NCBI GenBank assembly: GCA_016177555.1
Contig: JACOVB010000527.1
Coordinates: 1-7,719 of the forward strand
DNA: 7,719 bases
Direction of reading: 5' to 3'
DNA from: Candidatus Rokuibacteriota bacterium
GTDB taxonomy: Bacteria > Methylomirabilota > Methylomirabilia > Rokubacteriales > CSP1-6
Below, piece by piece: positions 1-6,069 of the stretch (position 1 is the stretch's first letter; each line of letters opens with the position of its first letter). Under the pieces are notes generated by a model. It did not search any database and was not told where the DNA came from. It saw nothing but the letters and a program-made list of their open reading frames with translations. A program made the position numbers and the translations under genes.

Positions 1-1202
1 CCCGCGATCCCACCGAAGACCGTGGAGTCGGCCACGCCATTGCCGCCCAGGCGATTGGCCCCGTGGATGCCGCCCGCGTCCTCGCCGGCCGCGAAGAGCC
101 CTTCCACCGGCGTGCGGCAGGCCGCGTCGATCACCAATCCGCCCATCGTGAAATGCGCCGTCGGCCCCACCTCCACGGGCTCGCGGGTCAGGTCCCGGCC
201 GAAGTCGCGGCAGCGCTTGACCATCCCGCGGAAGTTCCGCTCGACGAAGTCCGCCCCGAGGTGCGAGACATCGATCCACACCCCACCGTTGGGCGTCCCC
301 CGCCCCTGCGTCACCTCGGTGAAGGCGGCGCGCGCCACGAGGTCCCGGGTGGAGCGCTCCATCCGCTCCGGGTCGTAGCGCGCCATGAACCGCTCGCCCG
401 GGCCGTTGAGGAGCCGCCCGCCGGCGCCCCGCAGACCTTCTTCCAGGAGCGCGCCGGTCATGAGCGAGTTCGGCACGATGAGGCCGGTCGGGTGGAACTG
501 GATCATCTCCATGTCCTTGAGCGGCGCCCCCGCCCGTAGCGCCAGCGCCAGCCCGTCGGCAGCCTTGTCCGCCGAGCACGCGAAGACGCGGTACATGGTG
601 GGCCCGCCGCCCATGGCCGAGAGCGTCGCGCGGCTCCGCAGGGCAACGAAGTCGCCGCTCCGGATGTCGAGGAGCAGCGCGCCGCCCACCCGCCCCGCCT
701 CGTCGCGCAGCAGCGCCACCGCCCGGTGCTCTTCCAGCACCCGGATCGAGGGCCGGACCCACACCTGCTCGGTCAGCCGGTTCATGATCTCGATGCCGGT
801 GAGATCGCCCTTGTGGATGGTGCGGTCGTGGGTCTGGCCGGCAAAGGGCTTCTGGTGGAGGCGGCCGTCGGGGTGCCGGTCGAAGAAGCAACCGTAGCGC
901 GCTTCCATCTCGAGGACGCGGCGCGGCGCCTCGGTGACGAGCGTCCAGACGAGCTCCTGGTCGTTGATCCAGCCGCCACCCTGGAGGGTGTCGAGGCAGT
1001 GCGCCTCCAGCGAGTCGGGCTCGGCGAGGACCGCGTTGTAGCCGCCCTGGACCATGCGCGTGCATCCGGCGCGGCCCAGGAGCCCCTTGACGGCGACGGT
1101 GACCGAGAGCCGGGGCGAGCGGTCGGCCGCGTGCAACGCGGCGCAGAGGCCGGCGCCGCCGGCGCCGAGCACGAGGATGTCGGTCTCGATGGTCTGGATC
1201 AC
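1..1202 (-). CDS. FAD-binding subunit, fumarate reductase/succinate dehydrogenase family (3' end outside window)
   Basis: About 400 residues are visible. The Rossmann FAD site GAGGAG is at 13-18. Further on are MIQFHPTG, LLEEGLRGAGG with the catalytic-type Arg, GERFMARY, PTAHFTMGG with the substrate His, and HGANRLGGN with the substrate Arg. These are the fumarate/succinate active-site elements of SdhA/FrdA. The FAD-linking His of SdhA/FrdA (SHT..xQGG) is replaced by Cys47 in GRAGCTRMVQGGYN, so FAD is probably bound non-covalently, as in L-aspartate oxidase or TfrA-like proteins. GTG 1202 is chosen because the dinucleotide fold begins seven residues later; upstream in-frame sequence lacks other good starts, and the ribosome site is weak. 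The electron partner genes are outside the window. Substrate cannot be fixed from sequence alone. Confidence 0.88.
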   Translation of the reverse strand, partial: MIQTIETDILVLGAGGAGLCAALHAADRSPRLSVTVAVKGLLGRAGCTRMVQGGYNAVLAEPDSLEAHCLDTLQGGGWINDQELVWTLVTEAPRRVLEMEARYGCFFDRHPDGRLHQKPFAGQTHDRTIHKGDLTGIEIMNRLTEQVWVRPSIRVLEEHRAVALLRDEAGRVGGALLLDIRSGDFVALRSRATLSAMGGGPTMYRVFACSADKAADGLALALRAGAPLKDMEMIQFHPTGLIVPNSLMTGALLEEGLRGAGGRLLNGPGERFMARYDPERMERSTRDLVARAAFTEVTQGRGTPNGGVWIDVSHLGADFVERNFRGMVKRCRDFGRDLTREPVEVGPTAHFTMGGLVIDAACRTPVEGLFAAGEDAGGIHGANRLGGNGVADSTVFGGIA

Positions 1203-1404
1203 GAAGCCCGCCGCGGTCGAGAGACGCGCGCCCGGGTCGAGCCCGCGCCCGACCGGCGCGGCACGACTATAGCGCCTGGCGGGGGCCGGCGCAATCCGCG
1301 GCGGGCGCCGGGGCACGGCGCTTCGATTGGTGCAGGCGGGCGAACCGGGTCCAGTCGGCCATGGGCCCCGCTTCGCTCATGCGCCAGTGCTTCACGCGGG
1401 ACGG

Positions 1405-1587
1405 CTACGGAAGGTCGCGGAAGAGGCGCGTCGCCTCGGCCCGGAAGAAGGCCTTGACCTCGTCCCATGGCAGAACCTCCAGGACATCGGGCATGGCCTC
1501 GGCCTCCGCATCCTCGAAGTAGGTCAGGCTCCGGAGCAAGTGATACGGGTCCACCGTGCCGATCCGGCTCGGGAGTTCCAGAAGGCT
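1405..1587 (-). pseudogene. AbiEii/AbiGii-like protein tail
   Basis: Open frame after TAG 1588-1590. The part from GTG 1554 (49 residues) reads VDPYHLLRSLTYFEDAEAEA then MPDVLEVLPWDEVKAFFRAE and ends at TAG 1405-1407. YHLLRSLTYFEDAE...MP..L..L.W.EVKAFF is the C-terminal pattern I associate with AbiEii/AbiGii-type nucleotidyltransferase toxins or their close relatives; the nucleotidyltransferase core is absent. It could be expressed from GTG 1554, but no ribosome site is evident. It lies back to back with the RepA-like fragment, implying rearrangement between about 1588 and 1605. Confidence 0.5.
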
Positions 1588-1604
1588 CTATTGCGGCTCA
1601 GTGA

Positions 1605-1817
1605 GGATTTCTCGAAACACGCCTCGCCCGCCTCGGGGCCACCGTCGCGCAACGCCAGCCGCGCCTGCTCATCCTCGACCCGCTCATTCGCCTGCACCGT
1701 GCCGACGAGAACTCCGCCCCGGAGATGGCCGGCATCCTTGACGGCCTCCGGGCGCTCGCGCGTGCCACCGACTGCGCCGTCCTGCTCGTCCAGCCCTTTC
1801 GAGGGGCGCGGCATTGA
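1605..1817 (+). pseudogene. RepA-like AAA ATPase (AAA_25) C-terminal fragment
   Basis: Open frame between TGA 1602-1604 and TGA 1815-1817, with no normal start codon at its head. It reads RLARLGATVAQRQPRLLILD then PLIRLHRADENSAPEMAGIL and LRALARATDCAVLLVQP. This is the Walker B region of RepA/AAA_25 hexameric helicase-like ATPases (typically LLVLDPxxRLHxxDENSA...LRxLQRxxxVAVLLVHHARK). The usual VHHARK end is changed to VQPFRG and then stops; the Walker A half is missing. These ATPases come from plasmids and other mobile elements, so this is a relic. The ordinary start-to-stop frames over this region run in other frames and are shadows. Confidence 0.6.
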
Positions 1818-2015
1818 ATTGGAGGCAGATCGCTCAGGGATACGCGCTACCGCATCGTCGGAACGCTGGATTTGGTCAATGCCTTCTACCAGGGGACGCG
1901 GCTCGATGTGGGTCTTCACCTGGGCTCGGCCTGGTACATCCCGACATTCGTCGTCCCCGCCCTGTTCGTCACCCACTTCATGATCTTCGTCTTGCTCGTG
2001 AAGCGCTCGCGCTGA
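1818..2015 (+). pseudogene. Small membrane protein, apparently lacking its start
   Basis: The frame reads RDTRYRIVGTLDLVNAFYQ, GTRLDVGLHLGSAW, then a clear membrane helix YIPTFVVPALFVTHFMIFVLLV and the charged end KRSR-TGA, which suggests a cytoplasmic C-terminus. No ATG, GTG or TTG lies before the conserved-looking part. Upstream in the same frame, after a TGA, is the RepA-like fragment, so the 5' end has probably been replaced. I do not recognise the family. Confidence 0.42.
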
Positions 2016-2161
2016 GGAGATTCCCTCAGGCCCACGTCGAAGCGCACGCGCAGCAGCTCCATCTTCGCCTTCTCGATCTCGTCCGCCTGCGGCGCGGACA
2101 CGGCGGTCAACAGCCGCCCCGCCGAGTCCAGGGCGCGGTGGGCTTGGTGATCGCCATCGCG
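2016..2161 (-). other. Possible short protein remnant, unrecognised
   Basis: In the same frame as the 71-residue protein, after its TGA, a stretch reads ALDSAGRLLTAVSAPQADEI then EKAKMELLRVRFDVGL (about 2134-2030). It looks like an amphipathic helix and not a random shadow. It has no good start: an ATG at 2148-2146 opens a different frame (MAITKPT) that would need a shift to join it. I do not recognise a family. It may equally be noise. Confidence 0.25.
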
Positions 2162-2377
2162 TCATTCCCCCCCGCGGCCCGGCCCCGCCGTCTCCCCGGG
2201 GATCTCCTCGGGTCGGAGCCACACCACGCGCCCGTCACGCCACACCGCCACCGGGTTCCCCAGACGCTTGTGGCGCAACAGCGCCTCGCGCACGGCTCCC
2301 GTCATGGCCTTCAGGATGCGAGCGACGTCCTCGACTCGATCGAGCGGCGTCGGCTCGTAATCGTGCGCTGTGCTCAT
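2162..2377 (-). CDS. 71-residue conserved-looking protein coupled to the zeta-like kinase
   Basis: ATG 2377 overlaps the kinase stop by four bases (ATGA), so it is almost certainly translated with it. Residues 14-37 (DRVEDVARILKAM, then REALLRHKRL) form a helical segment. A compact strand-rich block follows: NPVAVWRDGRVVWLRPEEI (41-59). The last 12 residues are Gly/Glu-rich and look disordered. There are no membrane segments, cysteines or known DNA-binding motif. I recall similar small proteins beside COG4185 kinases, but know no assigned function. An antitoxin or regulatory role is inferred from position alone. Confidence 0.72.
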   Translation of the reverse strand: MSTAHDYEPTPLDRVEDVARILKAMTGAVREALLRHKRLGNPVAVWRDGRVVWLRPEEIPGETAGPGRGGE

Positions 2378-2967
2378 CGCCGTTGCTCCAAGAGGCGCGC
2401 CCAGGCCCCGGCATCGAGCACATGCGCCGGCTGCCCGGTCCGGCCCGTCGCGATCAGCCGCGGCCCATCCACCGCCGAGTTGTCGAACATCTGCCAGGTA
2501 TCCGCAAGCCCCTGGTACAGGGTAAAGAAGTTCCTCAGTCCCGCCACGAAGCGGCGGCGCACCACGGGCTCTGGCACATCGTGTCCGCCCTGACGCACTC
2601 GGGCCGCCACGCGGGCCACCGCCAGGTCCGGGCCCGGTAGTGAGAGAAAGGCAAGATGCACGCGGTAACGCGAGGCCCGCAGCTCCGCAAGCCAGGGCGC
2701 GAGGCTGCGGCTGGCCAGCGTCGTCTCGAAGGCGAAGTCCCGTCGCGCCTGCGCAAGTGCCTTCATGCGCGCGAGCATCACTCGGCCGGCGGCCACCGCC
2801 ACCGACTCCGGCCGAAAGGCCGACAGCCCGCTCGCGATGGGGTCGGCGTTCACGAACTCGCTCACTGCCAGCGCCTCCTGCAGAAGCCGTCCCGCCGTCG
2901 TGCTCTTGCCCGCGCCATTCGGCCCGGCGATCACGACGACGAGAGGCGCCCGCTCGGCCACGGTCAC
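2374..2967 (-). CDS. Zeta-toxin-like P-loop kinase (COG4185 type)
   Basis: A complete 197-residue P-loop protein. Walker A is GPNGAGKST at 15-23. It is followed by FVNADPIASGL (38-48), FAFETTLASRS (78-88) and the arginine-rich lid RVRQGGHDVPEPVVRRRF (123-140), then GLRNFFTLY and MFDNS. This is the pattern of the predicted zeta-toxin/COG4185 kinases. True zeta toxins phosphorylate UDP-N-acetylglucosamine and block wall synthesis; whether this branch does is unknown. GTG 2967 overlaps the methylase-tail stop (GTGA), and its own TGA overlaps the next ATG (ATGA), so translation is coupled both sides. No epsilon-type antitoxin is recognisable; the downstream small protein is the natural candidate partner. 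Confidence 0.87.
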   Translation of the reverse strand: MTVAERAPLVVVIAGPNGAGKSTTAGRLLQEALAVSEFVNADPIASGLSAFRPESVAVAAGRVMLARMKALAQARRDFAFETTLASRSLAPWLAELRASRYRVHLAFLSLPGPDLAVARVAARVRQGGHDVPEPVVRRRFVAGLRNFFTLYQGLADTWQMFDNSAVDGPRLIATGRTGQPAHVLDAGAWARLLEQRR

Positions 2968-3200
2968 GGCCGCTCGAACATGTCAGGTTGCGTGGCCTCG
3001 CGTTTGCCGCCTTCGCGCGCGAGGCGGTTGATCTCGGGCCAGCTCTGCACGAGGCCGTTGTACGAGAGCGCCTCGCCGGCGCGCTTCTTGCGCTCGCAGA
3101 GCGTGTAGAGGCGGTAGGCGAGCTCGCGCGCAGGTTCGGCCCTGGCGCCGAGCTTGGCGACCAGATCCGCTGCCGCGCCCTCGAGCGTGGCCAGCCTTAA
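2964..3200 (-). pseudogene. C-terminal tail of a DUF1156-type DNA methylase
   Basis: The last 78 codons read TPLRLATLEG, AEPARELAYRLYTLCERKK, EALSYNGLVQSWPEINRLA and end QPDMFERP. This matches my memory of the C-terminal end of large DUF1156 adenine-specific DNA methylases (about 900-1000 residues), part of anti-phage gene clusters with DUF499 and DUF3780 proteins. Upstream of 3200 the frame stays open to 3437 but similarity stops, so the catalytic domain is gone. No normal start codon lies at the similarity boundary. Its TGA overlaps the GTG of the zeta-toxin-like gene (GTGA), showing the two were once translationally coupled. The family assignment comes from motif memory only. Confidence 0.6.
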
Positions 3201-3533
3201 CGGAGTCCCCGGGGTCGGGCCCGCGGCCCGAGGGCGGCCGAGCCGGGCGTGGGCGTGGACCGGACAGAAGATCCGCACTCGGCCGTGGCGGCGCGTGCGG
3301 ACCCGGCCCCCCCACGGATCGCTCCCAATGCTCCCACCGATGCTGCCGATGGCACAGCGCACACACACTCCTCCACGCGAGCCGAGAGAGCCCGCCCGGC
3401 TGACCGCAAGGCTAGCCACGGACCACGGCCCCGTCAAGGGGCAGACGGCAGACGGACCAACACCTGACGCTGCGTCCCGCCATCGGGCCGGGAGCGCGGC
3501 ACGAAGGCTGCCGACCCCCTCGTGCCAGCGGGC
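3201..3533. other. No recognisable gene
   Basis: Very GC-rich stretch between the transposase remnant and the methylase tail. All frames give low-complexity Arg/Pro/Ala/Gly-rich translations. A short hairpin, GCCCC-GTCAA-GGGGC near 3427-3441, and a tandem CAGACGG pair just after it are the only structures seen. It may hold the end of the former mobile element; I cannot show this. Confidence 0.4.
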
Positions 3534-3846
3534 TCAGGGCGCGGCGGTGGACTCGGGCGGGGCGAGGCCGGGGCTCTGCCCCGAGCACGCGAGGCCCAGG
3601 GGAGCGAGGATCCGCCGAATGACGCGAGGATCGTGGACGGTGGCGATCAGGCGGATGCGGCTGCCACAGCGGGGACAGGCGAGCCAGGTCAAGGTCGAAC
3701 GCCCTGCGCATCAACGCGGCCCACGACCAGGGATCGAGGTCCTCGGGCCGGCAGTCCCAGAAGAGCGGATGAAGGGTCGGAGGAAGGCTCACGCTGAGAG
3801 CATGGTAGCACGCGCTTCCGGAGCGGCATCGCGGGGCGCGCGTCAC
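3534..3846 (-). pseudogene. Transposase C-terminal remnant with a one-base frameshift
   Basis: From about 3750 downward the frame reads PEDLDPWSWAALMRRAFDLDL. The next block, CPRCGSRIRLIATVHDPRVI and RRILAPLGL, is in a different frame and ends at TGA 3534-3536. Joined, these match the C-terminal tail of IS91-like transposases (WAxLMRRxFxxDVLxCPRCGGRMRLIA...ILxHLGLP). Removing one G from the CTGG-CTC run near 3687 would restore the frame, so a single-base insertion is the simplest explanation. The catalytic N-terminal part is absent. Sequence between 3751 and 3846 is in frame but I do not recognise it. The remnant begins directly after the tlpA-like stop. Confidence 0.68.
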
Positions 3847-4430
3847 TTGCCGGGCGCGGGCCGGCCGGCCGCGGCGGGAGCGGCGAGGAGCGCGCCGAGG
3901 AGCGCCCGCCCCTTGTCCCCCAGCCAGCTCCGGGTACCGGCGGCGCGGGCGATCATCTTGCCGTCACGCCCGATGAGCACGACCGTCGGGGTGGCCGTCA
4001 CCCGGTAGGCGGCGATGACGGCGCCCTCGGGGTCCAGCAGCACCCGCGAGGTGACGCCCTTCTGCTTCACCCAGGCGGCCACCTTGGCCCGGCCCTCCTG
4101 GATGTTGATGGCCAGCACGGCGACCTTCTTCGGCCCGTACTCCCGGTGCAGCTGCTCGATCGTCGAGGGCAACTCCCTCGTGCAGAAGGGTCACCAGGTG
4201 GCCCAGAAGTAGAGCAGGACGACCTGGCCCTTGAACTGGGACAGGGACACGCGGGCGCCGTCGAGAGCCTCGAGGGTGAACGGCGGCGGCGCCTGCCCGT
4301 CCAGGGGCACCAGCTGCAGGTCGAAGAGCAGGTCCTCGACGCTCTCCTCCGCAGGCCGGGCCGCGGCGGGAGACAGGACGACGAGCAGTGCGGCCAGGAC
4401 CAGTCCCGCCGCGCGATAGGAATGGATCAC
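3843..4430 (-). CDS. Exported TlpA-like thioredoxin selenoprotein (UxxC; TGA at 4191-4193 read as Sec)
   Basis: Two open stretches, 4430-4194 and 4190-3843, are in the same frame, separated by one TGA. Together they give a complete 195-residue TlpA/AhpC-type thioredoxin. Residues 1-24 are a signal peptide or anchor (IHSYR, hydrophobic LVLAALLVVL, cleavage near PAAA). The fold follows: FTLEALDGARVSLSQFKGQ, then LLYFWATW-[TGA80]-P-F-C83, RELPSTIEQL, LAINIQ, LLDPEG and the cis-proline loop TATPTVVLIG (P148). TGA replaces exactly the first Cys of the CxxC motif and downstream sequence is fully conserved, so Sec insertion is far likelier than chance nonsense. A hairpin follows the TGA. Predicted role: periplasmic thiol-disulfide or selenol redox chemistry; the substrate is unknown. 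A TGC-to-TGA nonsense mutation is the alternative, and neighbouring fragments show that decay does occur here. Confidence 0.82.
4164..4180 (-). promoter_or_regulatory. Bacterial SECIS-like hairpin in the TlpA-like gene
   Basis: On the minus strand, CGAGGG (4180-4175) pairs perfectly with CCCTCG (4169-4164) around the 5-base loop AGTTG (4174-4170). Exactly 16 bases lie between TGA and loop, the lower limit of the usual bacterial SECIS range. G is the second loop base and is followed by U. CTGC/GCAG can add an outer stem across an uneven internal loop. It is weaker than the hairpin at 6807-6829 but has the same layout, including a loop starting AG. Confidence 0.55.
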
Positions 4431-4436
4431 GTTGAC

Positions 4437-4442
4437 CCTCCT
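4437..4442 (-). promoter_or_regulatory. Shine-Dalgarno fixing the GTG start of the TlpA-like selenoprotein
   Basis: AGGAGG on the minus strand lies six bases before GTG at 4430-4428. It is an ideal ribosome site and decides the start; no competing ATG precedes the signal peptide. Confidence 0.75.
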
Positions 4443-4501
4443 CGCTTACCTGGAATGGGTATCCCCTTCACCCAAGCTTGATGTGATGGTAGCGCGGAGG
4501 G

Positions 4502-4837
4502 ATGGAAAATGCGAAGCACCCGGTTCCGGGGATTGATTATCCGCGGACGTTTCAAGAGATGGATGATTGGTTCCGAAGCGAGGCGGGGCGCCGGGACTAT
4601 ATCCGGCGGCTGCGCTGGCCGGACGGGTTTGTTTGCCGTCGGCGCGGAGCGACGCGGGGGCCGTGGGTGACAGCGCGTGGGGTGCTTCACTGCCGGGCAT
4701 GCGATGGAGAGACGTCGCTGACGGCCGGCACGGCGTTCCAGGATACGCGCAAGCCGCTGCGGATGTGGTTCCTGGCTCTGTGGTTCGTCACCAGCCAGAA
4801 GAACGGCGTCAGCGCCCTGGGTCCCTGGTCTTGCTGA
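4502..4837 (+). mobile_element. IS1595-family transposase, N-terminal fragment
   Basis: The 111-residue frame matches the N-terminus of IS1595-type transposases: DYPRTFQEMDDWF, then a zinc ribbon, then DGETSLTAGTAFQDTRKPL and WFVTSQKNGVSALG. After ALG, homologues continue into the DDE catalytic domain (usually LQRVLG...). Here it becomes PWSC and stops, so the catalytic domain is gone and the copy cannot be active. The zinc ribbon is also damaged: the expected CxxC reads C45-R-R-R48, while C64 and C67 remain. It is the only clear plus-strand gene remnant on the right side of the window and separates the broken TusA-like gene from the tlpA-like gene. Its ATG directly abuts a GGAGG run, which is too close for a normal ribosome site. 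Confidence 0.82.
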
Positions 4838-4851
4838 GCCTCGCGTAATGG

Positions 4852-4885
4852 GGTGACAAGTGTGCACGAGGGAGAATTCGTCACC
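4852..4885. repeat. Short inverted repeat at the TusA/IS junction
   Basis: GGTGAC at 4852-4857 and GTCACC at 4880-4885 form a perfect 6-base inverted repeat with a 22-base spacer. It lies between the end of recognisable transposase sequence (about 4822) and the break in the TusA-like gene. It may be part of a mobile-element end. I could not match it to a mirror-image copy at the other side near 4440-4500, so this is weak. Confidence 0.3.
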
Positions 4886-5015
4886 GTATGACTCGAGCAT
4901 CAGTAAGGATGGGGATGGGGCAGAAGAACCCGATGCAGTCGATGCTCTTGTCGGGCCCGATTGGTTGCGCCACGACCGGATCGGTCGCGGTCCCGGGACG
5001 TGAGGGCGCGGTCAT
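4881..5015 (-). pseudogene. TusA/SirA-like sulfur carrier, 3'-truncated
   Basis: Starts two bases after the moaA stop, with a GGAGGA ribosome site at 5021-5026. The 44 residues contain IDCIGFFCPIPIL, the TusA-family core with the persulfide-carrying Cys of the CPxP motif, then end abruptly at TDARVIR-TGA. Full TusA-like proteins are about 75-85 residues; the second beta-alpha-beta half is missing and does not resume in any frame. The break coincides with an IS1595-type transposase fragment on the other strand, so a mobile-element rearrangement probably cut the gene. The family passes sulfur to tRNA modification, molybdopterin or dissimilatory sulfur enzymes; its place after moaA and a rhodanese fits. 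The stop TGA is not a Sec candidate, because the conserved Cys is already encoded upstream. Confidence 0.72.
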
Positions 5016-5017
5016 GA

Positions 5018-6052
5018 CTATCCTCCCCTCGTGTGCATTTCAAGGTGAGGGTCCTTTCGGAGGCCTCCGATTTGAACCAAGACGCCTCGGACACCCAGCG
5101 CTTCCAGCTCCTTCCGCTCCTCGGCTCCACGGTCTTGCCGCCGTGTCCACCCGGACGCGATGAGGGCCTTGATCTCCTCCCTCGAGGCCCCGTCCCGCAG
5201 CGGCTTCCGCAAATCGAGCCCCCCTCGAGCGTAAAGGCACAAGTACCACTGCCCATCTGCCGTGAGTCGGCTCCTGTCACACGTTCGGCAGAACGGGGTG
5301 GTTGTCGAGGCGATGATGCCGAACACGGTCCCGTCCAGGAGGACGAACCGCTCCGCCGGGGCCGAGCTGGCCTCAATGATCGGGTCGATCCGCCCATACC
5401 GGCGGCCCAGAACTTCAAGAATCTCGGCTCGGGAGAAGACCTTGTCGCGCGACCACTGCGTCGCCCCGCCCACGTCCATGTACTCGATGAAGCGCACCTC
5501 GGCGCCAACTCGCTTGCCGTACTCCAGCACATCGACAAGCTCGTCCTCGTTGACTCGCCGCATCACCACGGTATCGATCTTCAACCCACTGAAGCCCACC
5601 CGACGGACGGCTTCAATCCCGCTGAGCACTCTTTTATGGACGTCCCGGCTCGTCAGCGCCCTGAAGCGCTCGGGGCGGAGCGTATCCAGGCTGACGGTCA
5701 CGCGGTGCAAGCCGGCCTCGTAGAGCGCCCGCGCATGCTCGGCCAACTGGACCCCGTTGGTCGTCATCGCCAGGTCCTTGGCCCCGCGGGTTTGCGCGAG
5801 CATCCTCACGAGGGCCGGAAGGTCTCTGCGCAAGAGCGGTTCGCCGCCCGTGAGGCGTACCTTGTCGACGCCGAGCTCCGTGAAGATGGCGACGAGTTCG
5901 TGGATCTCCTCGAACGTCAGCAGGTCTTCGCGGGGAAGCCAGACGTACTCCTTCTCTGGCATGCAGTACTGACAGCGGAGGTTGCAGCGGTCCGTGACTG
6001 ACACGCGGAGGCTGGCGAGGGGCCGGCCGAAGGTGTCGGTGATTGGACCCAT
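5018..6052 (-). CDS. moaA: GTP 3',8-cyclase MoaA (radical SAM, molybdenum cofactor)
   Basis: MoaA makes the first molybdopterin intermediate, 3',8-cyclo-H2GTP, from GTP in the cytoplasm. Visible in 344 residues: TDRCNLRCQYCMP with the SAM-cluster cysteines C23, C27 and C30; LTGGEPLLRRDL at 66-78; TTNG; VSLDTL; and the C-terminal GTP-side cluster CRTC with C255, C258 and C272 (C-x2-C-x13-C). The arginines after C258 (DRSR) match the GTP-binding pair known in S. aureus MoaA. The chain ends in DPHLEMHTRGG, keeping the essential C-terminal Gly-Gly. ATG 6052 gives family-typical N-terminal spacing. GTG 6073, which overlaps the rhodanese stop as GTGA, and GTG 6058 are alternative starts; none has a convincing ribosome site. 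No other moa genes are visible in the window. Confidence 0.93.
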   Translation of the reverse strand: MGPITDTFGRPLASLRVSVTDRCNLRCQYCMPEKEYVWLPREDLLTFEEIHELVAIFTELGVDKVRLTGGEPLLRRDLPALVRMLAQTRGAKDLAMTTNGVQLAEHARALYEAGLHRVTVSLDTLRPERFRALTSRDVHKRVLSGIEAVRRVGFSGLKIDTVVMRRVNEDELVDVLEYGKRVGAEVRFIEYMDVGGATQWSRDKVFSRAEILEVLGRRYGRIDPIIEASSAPAERFVLLDGTVFGIIASTTTPFCRTCDRSRLTADGQWYLCLYARGGLDLRKPLRDGASREEIKALIASGWTRRQDRGAEERKELEALGVRGVLVQIGGLRKDPHLEMHTRGG

Positions 6053-6069
6053 CTCCACCGCGGGCGAGC

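Noticed and set aside
1267..1380. 37-residue minus-strand open frame (starting MSEAGPMADWTRF) before the flavoprotein gene
   Set aside because: No ribosome site, no recognisable similarity, Ala/Pro/Arg-rich end. It cannot be told from chance.
1812..1820. In-frame TGA between the RepA-like and membrane fragments as Sec readthrough
   Set aside because: The two sides belong to unrelated proteins and no Cys is conserved there.
1524..2222. 232-codon minus-strand frame whose ATG overlaps the 71-residue protein's stop
   Set aside because: The ATGA overlap is tempting, but composition is low complexity (Gly/Arg/Glu) and it runs antisense to the better supported RepA-like and membrane fragments.
3154..4008. 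284-codon plus-strand open frame
   Set aside because: Arg/Pro-rich, crosses three minus-strand coding remnants and has no recognisable motif.
4823..4850. TGA after Trp-Ser-Cys at the end of the IS1595 fragment as a third Sec codon
   Set aside because: Homologues diverge three residues earlier, the next stop is close, and nothing downstream resembles the family. It is a deletion junction.
4870..4890. TGA ending the TusA-like frame as Sec
   Set aside because: The family's catalytic Cys is already present upstream as CPIP, and sequence after the TGA does not match TusA.
5033..6001. Long plus-strand open frame opposite moaA
   Set aside because: GC-rich antisense shadow of a clear MoaA; no domain or plausible composition.
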